Of a DNA stretch of 64,000 nucleotides, positions 26,486-34,946 are shown one piece after another. The DNA is from Verrucomicrobiaceae bacterium (lineage in GTDB: Bacteria > Verrucomicrobiota > Verrucomicrobiia > Verrucomicrobiales > Verrucomicrobiaceae). The notes under the pieces were generated by a model. It was given only the letters and a program-made list of their open reading frames with translations, did no database searches and had not been told where the DNA came from. A program made the translations under genes and the position numbers. The stretch covers positions 17,380-81,379 of the forward strand of contig CANNQP010000018.1 of the NCBI GenBank assembly GCA_947507875.1. The letters run 5' to 3'. Numbering within the stretch: the stretch's first letter is position 1; each line of letters begins with the position of its first letter.

Positions 26486-27613
26486 ATGCGTCGTACACTG
26501 ACTGACCACCGTGCTTTGCTCTCGGACACCATTCTGCACCTGCGCAGTCGTCGGGCGGTGTCTCGATCTTCTCTGGCGAAGGCTCTTGGGGCATCAGCAT
26601 CAACGCTAGGTCTTTATGTGGATCAACTGGTGGCTTTAGGCCTTGTTAGGGAAATAGGGGTCGAAAAGATTAGCGTGGGTAGGCCCCAGCGTGTGCTTGG
26701 GCTGCGATCTGAGGCCGGCTGGTATGCAGGCCTCGAATTCAATGCACAGCGCATCCAAGCGGTAAGGGTGGATTTCTCAGGTGCCGTGGTGGCCACGCAG
26801 AAAGTGGATCTGCCGGAGGATGCTGACGCCGTTCAAGTCGTGCAGCGACTCTTTCAAGCATTGGAAATGCTGAATTCGCCAACGTCGGAGCCATTGCTTG
26901 GCGTCGGTGTAGGCGTGCCAGGTCTAGTGGATCGTGCGCAGGGTATGGCCCGTTATTTCACGCACCTGAAGAACTGGCGCGATGTCCCTTTGGGTGACAT
27001 TTTGAGCAAGCGTCTGGGCGTCCATGTTTCACTCGAAAATAATCTGCGTGTGATCGCCCTTGCCGAGCGCTGGTTTGGGCAGGGCCGTGGGCTCAATGAT
27101 TACATCGTGCTGGGCCCTCGCAGCGGCCTGGGGCTTGGGATTGTGCAGCGAGGCGAACTGTTGCGTGGCTCACATGAGCAGGCGGGAGAAATCGGCTTTT
27201 GGACCTGGCCTCATGTTAGCGATAGTTCGCCGATTCAGGACTTTCTCTCTGCTCAGGCAGTGTATCGCCGTCTGGCGGGGCTTGCCTCGACGGTGGTTTT
27301 GCCGAATGATTTGCAGTTAGCGTTGTCCAAGATGGTCAATCCTGACTCTGAAGCCTGGAAAGAGGTCGTTCTGGATTTTGCGCGCCTACTCCGCAGTTTG
27401 CAGCTGTTGATTGATCCGCAGATCGTTTTTCTGCATGGTCCGCTGACAGCGCTCGGCCACCGGTTTTGTTCGGAGGTATCCTCCACTGCCGGTGCGTTGC
27501 TGCCGCAGATGCCAGGGCTGAGCATTCACTTCGTGCCTTCGACGCTTGGGGATGATGCCGGTGCTCTGGGGGCGGCTAGCCTCGCCATGGAAGCCTGGAT
27601 GCCGCCGATCTGA
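26486..27613 (+). CDS. ROK-family transcriptional regulator
   Basis: A 375-residue repressor-type protein. Residues about 8-75 are a winged helix (VSRSSLAKALGASASTLGLYVDQL) and the rest a sugar-kinase-like ROK domain: LEFNAQRIQAVRVDF, GVGVGVPGLVDRAQG, VSLENNLRVIALAERWFGQG and GPRSGLGLGIVQRGELLRG. The block after HEQAGEIGFW lacks the zinc site CxCGxxGCxE of NagC/Mlc, so zinc binding is probably lost. The ligand is likely a sugar or sugar derivative. It is divergent from the DUF1080 lipoprotein, with three dyads between them, and ends convergent with kup. Confidence 0.9.
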   Translation: MRRTLTDHRALLSDTILHLRSRRAVSRSSLAKALGASASTLGLYVDQLVALGLVREIGVEKISVGRPQRVLGLRSEAGWYAGLEFNAQRIQAVRVDFSGAVVATQKVDLPEDADAVQVVQRLFQALEMLNSPTSEPLLGVGVGVPGLVDRAQGMARYFTHLKNWRDVPLGDILSKRLGVHVSLENNLRVIALAERWFGQGRGLNDYIVLGPRSGLGLGIVQRGELLRGSHEQAGEIGFWTWPHVSDSSPIQDFLSAQAVYRRLAGLASTVVLPNDLQLALSKMVNPDSEAWKEVVLDFARLLRSLQLLIDPQIVFLHGPLTALGHRFCSEVSSTAGALLPQMPGLSIHFVPSTLGDDAGALGAASLAMEAWMPPI

Positions 27614-27636
27614 TGCGCTACGTCAGGTGGAGAAGG

Positions 27637-29517
27637 TTATACCTCGAGCTGAATGCCAAGCTCACATACCTGACGGGGGGGGAGGTCAAAGTAGCCGGTG
27701 GCAGGGCGTGACATGCGGCTGAGGGTGACAAACAGCTTCTTCCGCCAGCGGGCCATGCGTCCTGGGCCGTTGGTGAGGAGAATCTCTCGACTTTGGTAGA
27801 AGGTGATGCCCGCCTTTTTCAGCTTGGTGCGATCTTCCAGTGCTTGAATGAGATCCTCAAACACCAGAGGTGATTCAGCGAAACCATAGCGCAGCACCAC
27901 GCGGTAAAACTCATCACAATACTGCTCCACCGTGTGTCGGGTTGCATCACAAACGTAAGGCGTATCTTCGAAACGAACGGTCAGCAGGATCACCTGACGA
28001 TGCAGCGCCTTGTTGTGCTTCAAATGATGCAGCAGCGCTAGCGGCAAGCCATCAGCACTGGCCGACATGAACACGGCGGCACCGGGTACACGGATGATGC
28101 GCTCTTTTTGAATCTCATCCACCAGATGCTGCACGGGCAGACGGCCACGCTGCATGGCCTGAAAGAGCACGGAACGACCATCAGTCCAGGTTTTCATCAC
28201 GATCCAGATGCCCGTGGCGATGACGAGCGGGAACCAAGCTCCGTCCTTGAATTTCACCAAGCTGCCGGAGACATAGCCCAGTTCGATGACGGCAAACAGC
28301 AGCATGGGGAAAAAGGCTTTCCACCAAGCCCAGCCCCAGATGCGGCGGGCCACAAAGTAAAACAGCATGCTGGTCAGCAGCATCCCCATCGACACGGATA
28401 AGCCGTAGGCGGAGGCGAGATTGCTCGATGTCTGAAAGCCAGCCACGAGGGCAATGCAGCAGATCATCAGCAAATAATTCACCTGTGGCATGTAGATCTG
28501 CCCGCGAACCTCGGGGTTCGTGTGAATGATCTTCAAGCGCGGCAAGTAACCCAGCTGAACGGCTTGCTGAGTTTGGGAGAAAACCCCCGTGATCATGGCC
28601 TGAGAGGCGATGATGGTCGCCGCAGTTGCTAGAATGATCATGGGCACCAGCAGCGCGGAGGGCACCATTTTGAAAAAGGGATGCTCCACGGCAGAGGGAT
28701 CGCTGATGACCAGCGCGCCTTGGCCCAAGTAATTCAGCACCAAGCAAGGCCAAACGAGGTAGAACCAAGCTTGCTGAAGCGGTTTTTTGCCAAAGTGTCC
28801 GATGTCCGCATACAGTGCCTCACAGCCCGTGACAGCCAGCAGAACCATGCCCATGATGACGATGCCGTGGTAGCCATGATGAGCGAGGTAGCTTAGCCCC
28901 CAGTGGGGGGACAGAGCCTGAATCACCTCAGGATACTGGAGAAAACGATAGAGACCCAGCGCCCCCAACGCGAGGAACCAGATCATGGTGATCGGTCCAA
29001 AAGCGACGCCGATCTTGGCCGTGCCATGCTTTTGGACCAAAAACAGCGCTAGGAGAATACCGACGGAAATTGGGATGACCCAGGAATGAAGGGCAGGGTT
29101 CAATTGCTCAAGTCCCTCGACTGCCGACAGCACGGAGATAGCAGGTGTGATCATGCCATCGCCGTAGAGCAGGGAGGCCCCAAAAAGCACGACCATAACC
29201 ATGACAGTTTGGCCGTGTTGCGTCAGCGCCTCTTTTTTCGAACGAAGCAGGGACATGAGGGCGAACATACCTCCCTCGCCTTGCGCCGTGGCGCTGCAAA
29301 GCATGCTCAGGTACTTGACGGCGACCATCAACGTGAGGGACCACAGCATCAGGGAGATGGGGCCATAGACCATCTCGACTGGGTGCCCATGTTCATAATG
29401 TGCATGGGCAAGGCATTCACGCAGGGCATAGAGCGGGCTTGTGCCGATGTCACCAAACACGACTCCTAGCGAAGCAAGCGCTAGGTGCCAACTTTTCGAA
29501 GATTTAGAATCGGACAT
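27637..29517 (-). CDS. kup: Kup/Trk-type potassium uptake protein
   Basis: Kup is a proton-coupled, low-rate potassium importer of the inner membrane. The 626-residue length is normal. The N-terminus has the family signature ASLGVVFGDIGTSPLYALRE, followed by FALMSLLRSKKE, SLLYGDGMITPAISVLSAVEG and about twelve hydrophobic spans; the C-terminal 150 residues are soluble. VLNYLGQGALVI is also conserved. It is a single gene, divergent from the secreted propeller gene. No potassium or c-di-AMP riboswitch is recognisable in its leader. Confidence 0.96.
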   Translation of the reverse strand: MSDSKSSKSWHLALASLGVVFGDIGTSPLYALRECLAHAHYEHGHPVEMVYGPISLMLWSLTLMVAVKYLSMLCSATAQGEGGMFALMSLLRSKKEALTQHGQTVMVMVVLFGASLLYGDGMITPAISVLSAVEGLEQLNPALHSWVIPISVGILLALFLVQKHGTAKIGVAFGPITMIWFLALGALGLYRFLQYPEVIQALSPHWGLSYLAHHGYHGIVIMGMVLLAVTGCEALYADIGHFGKKPLQQAWFYLVWPCLVLNYLGQGALVISDPSAVEHPFFKMVPSALLVPMIILATAATIIASQAMITGVFSQTQQAVQLGYLPRLKIIHTNPEVRGQIYMPQVNYLLMICCIALVAGFQTSSNLASAYGLSVSMGMLLTSMLFYFVARRIWGWAWWKAFFPMLLFAVIELGYVSGSLVKFKDGAWFPLVIATGIWIVMKTWTDGRSVLFQAMQRGRLPVQHLVDEIQKERIIRVPGAAVFMSASADGLPLALLHHLKHNKALHRQVILLTVRFEDTPYVCDATRHTVEQYCDEFYRVVLRYGFAESPLVFEDLIQALEDRTKLKKAGITFYQSREILLTNGPGRMARWRKKLFVTLSRMSRPATGYFDLPPRQVCELGIQLEV

Positions 29518-29674
29518 GGAAAGCGTCAGCCTTTACAGCAAGACAGACAGTCTCCGCATAGCTCTTCGTGCGAACTTTGCAAGAAGCAGTCCTATTCTGC
29601 ATTTCAGGGATCTTGAAGACTTCTTTCCGTTAAAGTCGGCCTTCTGAAGCGTACTTATCTGCCCTCTTTCCTTC

Positions 29675-31192
29675 ATGAATCGCCTTTGCCTGCTTTTCCC
29701 TCTGCTGCCCTGTTTGGTTCTCAGTGCTGCGGACCCGGTCGAATCGGACTTCTACAAAATCACGTCTTTTGAGACGCCCAAAGAGACTGCGCTAGAGGTG
29801 GGGTCTATTGAGCTTTTGCCCGATGGCCAAATGGCCCTTGGCACCCGCCGTGGGGAAATCTGGCTAGTCCGTGGTGCTGGTAGTTCGGATTCAACAGCGG
29901 TGCGCTACCAACGCTTTGCCAGCGGCCTGCATGAGGTGTTGGGGCTCGCCTGGAATGCCAAAGAAGGTCAGCTTTACGCCACCACGCGTTATGAAATCAC
30001 GAAGCTGAAGGATGTGGATGGCGACGGGCGTGCTGATGTTTTTGACACGGTGAGCGATGCCTGGGGCGTGTCTGGAGACTACCACGAATACGCCATCGGT
30101 TCGCGCTTTGACAAAGCCGGGGATCTCTGGGTCACGCTCTGCCTAACGGGTTCCTTTTCTAGCCAAGTGCCCTTCCGCGGCTGGGCGCTGCGCATTCGCC
30201 CTGATGGCCGCATGGTGCCGACTTGCTCAGGCATTCGCAGTCCAGGTGGCATGGGCTTTGATGCCGAGGGAGAGGTCTATTACTGCGACAATCAGGGACC
30301 GTGGCATGGCTCCTGCACTCTCCAGCACTTGGTGCCGGGTTCATTTCAAGGGCATCCTTCAGGAAACATTTGGTATGACCTCGCACCTAACATGGGCCCC
30401 CGTCCGCTCGACCCCATTCCGGAGGCTTTCCAAGGCAATCGCAGCCGCCAAGAAAATCGTCCAGGTGGTGATCCTGGCCGAATGGTACTGGAGCGGAAGC
30501 GCATCAAAGAGCTGCGGCCGCCCGCAGTTTACCTCGTGCATGGGAAAATCGGCAACTCGGCCTCTGCCATCCTCTGCGACACCAGCGATGGAAAGTTCGG
30601 GCCCTTCGCGAAGCAACTCTTCATCGCCGACCAGAGCCATAGCAACCTGAGTCGCGTGTTCTTGGAAACCGTCAAGGGGGTGAAGCAAGGCGTCGTTTTC
30701 CCCTTCCGCTCAGGCTTTGCCTCTGGGCTGATCGGGGGACGCATGGATGCAGAGGGGCGCATCTTCGTGGGTGGCAGTGATCGTGGCTGGGGCGCCCGAG
30801 GAGGGAAACCCTACTGCTTTGAAAAATGTGAATGGACCGGCAAGATGCCCTTTGAGGTGCATGAAATGCGTGCCAAGCCCGATGGGTTTGAGCTGACCTT
30901 CACTGAGGCTGTGGATGCGGCTACGGCTGCGGATGTGAAGAGCTACTCCATGCGTGCCTTTACCTATGCTTACCGCGAACAATACGGTGGTGATGAAATT
31001 GACGAAGTCCTGCCTACCATCGATAGCGCCCAGGTGTCGGAAGATCGCAAGTCCGTACAGCTAAAAATCGCACCGCTTACTCAGGGGCATGTGCATGAAC
31101 TTCATCTGGATGGTGTTCGCAGCGCTGGCAAAAAGCAGCCCCTCCTGCATGCGGTAGGTTATTACACGCTGAACGAGATCCCTGCGCCTTGA
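29675..31192 (+). CDS. Secreted propeller protein, glucose/sorbosone-dehydrogenase-like
   Basis: A 505-residue exported protein with a signal peptide ending VLSAAD. The body shows propeller-type blades: LLPDGQMALGTRRGEIWLV, VLGLAWNAKEGQLYATTRYEI, KDVDGDGRADVFDTV (a calcium-loop-like DGDGRAD), FDKAGDLWVTL and RMDAEGRIFVGGSDRGWG. Similar propellers occur in membrane-bound dehydrogenases of Planctomycetota and Verrucomicrobiota, where they are often fused to heme domains; no CxxCH site is present here. From about residue 400 a beta domain (FEVHEMRAKPDGFELTFTEAVD) follows. Activity not proven. It lies between divergent kup and dnaG. Confidence 0.75.
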   Translation: MNRLCLLFPLLPCLVLSAADPVESDFYKITSFETPKETALEVGSIELLPDGQMALGTRRGEIWLVRGAGSSDSTAVRYQRFASGLHEVLGLAWNAKEGQLYATTRYEITKLKDVDGDGRADVFDTVSDAWGVSGDYHEYAIGSRFDKAGDLWVTLCLTGSFSSQVPFRGWALRIRPDGRMVPTCSGIRSPGGMGFDAEGEVYYCDNQGPWHGSCTLQHLVPGSFQGHPSGNIWYDLAPNMGPRPLDPIPEAFQGNRSRQENRPGGDPGRMVLERKRIKELRPPAVYLVHGKIGNSASAILCDTSDGKFGPFAKQLFIADQSHSNLSRVFLETVKGVKQGVVFPFRSGFASGLIGGRMDAEGRIFVGGSDRGWGARGGKPYCFEKCEWTGKMPFEVHEMRAKPDGFELTFTEAVDAATAADVKSYSMRAFTYAYREQYGGDEIDEVLPTIDSAQVSEDRKSVQLKIAPLTQGHVHELHLDGVRSAGKKQPLLHAVGYYTLNEIPAP

Positions 31193-31270
31193 GCCCTTGT
31201 TGCCGTCCGAGGTGAGGGACATTGGGCACTTGAGTTTGTGCGCTTTCGCGCCTCTCTGCTTCTTCTGCCC

Positions 31271-33088
31271 ATGACCCGCGTTCCCGAAGAAACCCTCCAG
31301 CAAGTGCTCGCTGCCACGGATATCGTGGATCTCATCGGGCGCTCGGTGAAGCTGCGGCGTGCGGGCACCAATTGGGTCGGCCTCTGCCCCTTTCACAACG
31401 AAAAGTCCCCGTCCTTCAACGTCCGTCCTTCAACGAATTCCTATTACTGCTTTGGCTGCCAGGCCAGTGGAAATGCCTTCCGCTTCCTGATGAATCATGA
31501 AGGGCTCACCTTCATGGAGGCGGTGAAGCGTCTTGCGGATTCGGCTGGCATCCGCATCCAGGAGGAGGTGTGGGACGCCAATGCGGAAAAGGAGGCCAAG
31601 CACCGCGCGCTGCTGTTGCGCCTTCACCAGGAGATTGCCGACTGGTATCATCAGTTGCTCATGAAAAGCCCGCTCGCTGCCGGAGCACGCGACTATTTGA
31701 AAAGCAGAGGCATCACCTCCGCCGTCGCGAAAAACTGGCTCCTGGGTTATGCCCCTGCCAGTGGGCAAATTCTGCGCCAGTGGGCGCAACAGTGCCAATT
31801 CAGCTCCCAGGCTCTGCTCGACAGCGGCATCCTGAAACAAAACGATAGCGGCGTCTATCCGGGTTTTCGGGACCGCCTGATGTTCCCGATCCGCAATGAC
31901 CATGGCGATGTCATCGCCTTCAGTGGCAGATTGCTTCAGGCCGATGCCAAGATGGCCAAGTATCTCAACTCACCCGAGACGGCCATTTTTAGCAAAAGCC
32001 GGGTGCTCTTCGGCTTTGATCGTGCCAAGCGCCACATCTCCAAAGCAGGTCAGGCCATCGTCTGCGAAGGCCAGATCGACACCCTCATGCTGCATGAGGC
32101 CGGGTTTCCCAATGCCGTCGCCGGACAGGGCACCGCTTTCACCGAGTTTCATGCCAAGGCCATCAAGCGCCTGGCGGATGAAGTCGTGCTCTGCTACGAT
32201 TCTGACAACGCAGGCTACGAGGCCGCAGGCAAAGCCTTCCGCATCCTGGCGCCGACCGGCCTCATGGTGAAAGTCGCTGCTCTGCCCACTGGCGAAGATC
32301 CAGATTCACTTATTCGAAAGCAAGGACCGGATGCTTTTCAAGCCTTGCTCCAGCGTGCTCAGGAGTATCTCGATTTTCAGATCGATGCCTCTGCGTCTCG
32401 CCGTGACATGACGGAAATGCGTGAGCGTGTTCGCTTTGCTAGTGTCATGGCGGAAAGCATCGCCCTTCTGGAAAGTGCCGTGGCTCGGGAAACCGCGATG
32501 CAGCGGGTGGCCGTGCGGCTCGGCATCGCGGAAGAAACCCTGCATCAGCTGGTCGCCAAGGCGGCCAAAAAACCTGCCGCAGCAAGCAAGGGCAACACGC
32601 CACCCGAAGTGCAGCGTCCCGAGGCCGCCGCGCGACAGCTCATCGCCAGTCAAGATCGCAATGCCCTGTTGCTCACCCGTCTCGCCTTGGCCGATGCCGA
32701 GGTCCTGCATTGGCTGCGGCAGCAGGACAATCAGGACATTCTGCACGACGTGCCCGGCACCGAACTGCTGTCTCAGGTCTGGCGCGGCAGCTTTGATCCC
32801 TTCGATTCCGTCGCGGTGAACGTCTATCTCACCACTCTGCCTCCCGAGGAAGAAGCCGCCCTGAATCAGCTTCTGCATGAGGCCCGTGCCAACGGTGGCA
32901 TCCCGGCAGCAGAACATGCCCTGCGAGCCCTGGATCTGACCCGACTACAAATGATGAAACAGCGCCTGCAAACCCAGCTCAAGCAGCCCGGCATTGATCC
33001 CGAACATGCAGCCGACCTTCAGCGTGAGATCATCGCTCTGCATCAAGACATCACCTCAATGCAGCAGTCCATCAGCCGACCGCGTTAA
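31271..33088 (+). CDS. dnaG: DNA primase
   Basis: DnaG makes RNA primers for replication. From the ATG at 31271 the protein has 605 residues (normal). The CHC2 zinc site is CPFHNEKSPSF with YYCFGCQASG. The Toprim catalytic core has IVCEGQIDTLMLHEAGF and LCYDSDNAG. The C-terminal region (LGIAEETLHQLVAKAAKK onward) is the DnaB-binding domain. A start 11 codons upstream is also open, but the chosen one matches the usual beginning. rpsU and rpoD, the classic macromolecular-synthesis neighbours, are not next to it. Confidence 0.97.
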   Translation: MTRVPEETLQQVLAATDIVDLIGRSVKLRRAGTNWVGLCPFHNEKSPSFNVRPSTNSYYCFGCQASGNAFRFLMNHEGLTFMEAVKRLADSAGIRIQEEVWDANAEKEAKHRALLLRLHQEIADWYHQLLMKSPLAAGARDYLKSRGITSAVAKNWLLGYAPASGQILRQWAQQCQFSSQALLDSGILKQNDSGVYPGFRDRLMFPIRNDHGDVIAFSGRLLQADAKMAKYLNSPETAIFSKSRVLFGFDRAKRHISKAGQAIVCEGQIDTLMLHEAGFPNAVAGQGTAFTEFHAKAIKRLADEVVLCYDSDNAGYEAAGKAFRILAPTGLMVKVAALPTGEDPDSLIRKQGPDAFQALLQRAQEYLDFQIDASASRRDMTEMRERVRFASVMAESIALLESAVARETAMQRVAVRLGIAEETLHQLVAKAAKKPAAASKGNTPPEVQRPEAAARQLIASQDRNALLLTRLALADAEVLHWLRQQDNQDILHDVPGTELLSQVWRGSFDPFDSVAVNVYLTTLPPEEEAALNQLLHEARANGGIPAAEHALRALDLTRLQMMKQRLQTQLKQPGIDPEHAADLQREIIALHQDITSMQQSISRPR

Positions 33089-33171
33089 GCGGATTGGACT
33101 CGTCTGGTGTGGCTTAGGTTTGGAGCTTCGTCTTGCTTCAGAGACATGCCTGCCGTTAAACATGAATTGCC

Positions 33172-33567
33172 ATGTTTGAATCACGTCAGCACCCGCTCGC
33201 CAGTCCACACGTCTTCCTCTGGCGTGTGATCCGTTTTGTCTGCGTGGCTGCGACAGTGGCCTTGAGCGCCTTGGCGTTGGGAGTACTAGGCTACCACTAC
33301 ATCGCCGCTTTTGGTTGGCTGGATTCGCTCTTGAATGCCTCCATGATCCTTGGCGGTATGGGACCTGTAGGTAGTCTCGAAACCGATGCAGCGAAGCTAT
33401 TCGCAAGCTTTTACGCGTTGTTCAGTGGCTTGGTGTTCATCACTGTCATGGGCATCGTGCTCGCTCCGGTAGCGCATCGGGTGCTGCATGTGTTTCATCT
33501 CGATACCGAGCGTGATCTGGAGGACTCCACCCCGCGTTCTGATCAAGCCAGGGACAGAGAACCTTGA
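33172..33567 (+). CDS. Hypothetical membrane protein
   Basis: A 131-residue protein with two or three membrane spans: one at about 20-45 (IRFVCVAATVALSALALGVLGYHYIAA is split by the limit of the hydrophobic run), one near 55-65 (SMILGGMGPVG) and one at 78-100 (FYALFSGLVFITVMGIV). The end is charged (HLDTERDLEDS). The layout, with a short pore-like GGMGPVG loop between two spans, recalls small ion-channel-like proteins, but this is only a suggestion. The start codon lies in a 7-base-pair dyad. Function unknown; a small overlapping frame and the photolyase-like gene follow. Confidence 0.6.
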   Translation: MFESRQHPLASPHVFLWRVIRFVCVAATVALSALALGVLGYHYIAAFGWLDSLLNASMILGGMGPVGSLETDAAKLFASFYALFSGLVFITVMGIVLAPVAHRVLHVFHLDTERDLEDSTPRSDQARDREP

Positions 33568-33697
33568 ACTGGTTCATAAGCTGCAAGCCCAAGGCATCGT
33601 GAAAGAAGAGGCCTGCACGCTGGTGCTTTTGCGCGCGGGTCAGTTCTCGTCGCACCCAGCGCGCCCTGCGGCACGTTTGCGCTTTCATGTCGAATGA
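33488..33697 (+). CDS. Possible small protein overlapping two genes
   Basis: A 69-residue frame that starts inside the membrane-protein gene and ends eleven bases into the photolyase-like gene. The middle, GTENLELVHKLQAQGIVKEE, looks like a normal soluble helix and not like a shadow frame, and the stop overlaps the next start as in coupled genes. The first 15 residues and the Arg/Pro-rich end are less convincing; a GTG at 33512 is an alternative start. No family is recognised. Confidence 0.3.
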   Translation: MCFISIPSVIWRTPPRVLIKPGTENLELVHKLQAQGIVKEEACTLVLLRAGQFSSHPARPAARLRFHVE

Positions 33698-34934
33698 CTT
33701 TCCCCTCACGCGTGATAGCGCTTGGTCTCATTGGCGCGATTTTCAACCTCAGGTTCAGCGTTATGCCAGTCAGCGCAATGCCGTGACGCTAGGTCATCGC
33801 GGCGTTTCCCGGCTTTCGCCTGCGATTCGCTTCGGCTTGCTGCGCCCTGAGGAAATCGTCCACGAGACGCTGAAGCATCATGAGTTTCCGCTTGTGGAAA
33901 AGTGGCTGCAAGAGGTCTGCTGGCGCAGCTACTGGAAAGGCTGGCTGGAGATGCGGCCGCAGCTCTGGCAGGAATGGCGGACCCGTGTGCATCATCTGCG
34001 TCAGCACCTGGACGCGCCGACCCTCAGGCGCTGCCAAGCGGTGGCCTCAGGGCAGAGCGGCGTCGCGATCATGGACCGCTTTGCCAGAGAGCTGATGCAG
34101 ACCGGCTACCTGCACAATCATGCGCGCATGTGGTGGGCTAGCTTTTGGATTCATGTGGAAAAACTGCCCTGGGAGCTTGGGGCGGACTTCTTCTTTCAGC
34201 ATCTGCTGGATGCAGATCCGGCGAGCAACACCTTGTCCTGGCGTTGGGTCGCTGGCCTTCAGACCGCAGGCAAAACCTACCTTGTTCGCCGCAGCAATCT
34301 GGAGCGGTGGTGCGCGCCAGAGTTGCATCAAGACAAGACGGGCTTGGAGCTGCTGGATGATGACTGTGTCACTGCCGTTTTGCCTAACGATCTTTCCGCG
34401 CCGACTCGTCATGAGCTGCAACCCGTACCCACTCAGTCCCCGATTTTGACAGGGCGCATCGGCCTTTGGCTGCACGCGGAAGATGCCAGCCTGGAGACGA
34501 GCCCGCTTCGCCACTTGCGCCCTGAATCGATCGCTACCTTCACCAGCCAAGCCTCTTACAACCACCTCGGCCTGAGTCCGCTGCGTCAGGCTTCTCTAGC
34601 ACAGGCTTTGCAAGACGGAGTCATGCGCGCAGGTCAGCACTTTGCCTGTGAAACCGTGATGCAGGACGCTGCCTGCACGGCCATGGCTCTGACGCGTTGG
34701 GCTGTGGAGCGTGGGTTGAATCATGTCGTGGCCATGGCACCGACGGTGGGGCCTGTGGCGCAGGTGGTGAAGCAACTGCGAACGCTGTTAGCTCAGCAAA
34801 ACATCATGCTGCATCTCATCCGTCGTCCGTGGGACGCAGAGATGTTTCCGTTAGCTCGATCCGGGTTCTTTCCCTTCTGGGAAAAAACACGCGCACGCCT
34901 GCTGCGGGGCAGTCTGCCAGGTGCCGAAGGATGA
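33687..34934 (+). CDS. Photolyase/cryptochrome-like FAD-binding protein with unusual domain order
   Basis: The 415-residue protein begins directly with the FAD-binding domain of photolyases (residues 15-215): SRLSPAIRFG, WLQEVCWRSYWKGW, MDRFARELMQTGYLHNHARM and DADPASNTLSWRWVAG all match canonical blocks, including the FAD-contact Asp/Asn regions. The usual N-terminal alpha/beta antenna domain is missing. Residues about 255-410 instead form an alpha/beta segment (IGLWLHAEDASL, ALTRWAVERGLNHVVAMAP, NIMLHLIRRPWDAE, FPFWEKTRARL) that resembles the end of the antenna domain, as if the order were permuted. DNA repair or light sensing is possible. Family certain, function inferred. Confidence 0.82.
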   Translation: MSNDFPLTRDSAWSHWRDFQPQVQRYASQRNAVTLGHRGVSRLSPAIRFGLLRPEEIVHETLKHHEFPLVEKWLQEVCWRSYWKGWLEMRPQLWQEWRTRVHHLRQHLDAPTLRRCQAVASGQSGVAIMDRFARELMQTGYLHNHARMWWASFWIHVEKLPWELGADFFFQHLLDADPASNTLSWRWVAGLQTAGKTYLVRRSNLERWCAPELHQDKTGLELLDDDCVTAVLPNDLSAPTRHELQPVPTQSPILTGRIGLWLHAEDASLETSPLRHLRPESIATFTSQASYNHLGLSPLRQASLAQALQDGVMRAGQHFACETVMQDAACTAMALTRWAVERGLNHVVAMAPTVGPVAQVVKQLRTLLAQQNIMLHLIRRPWDAEMFPLARSGFFPFWEKTRARLLRGSLPGAEG

Positions 34935-34946
34935 CCTCCAGGGGCA

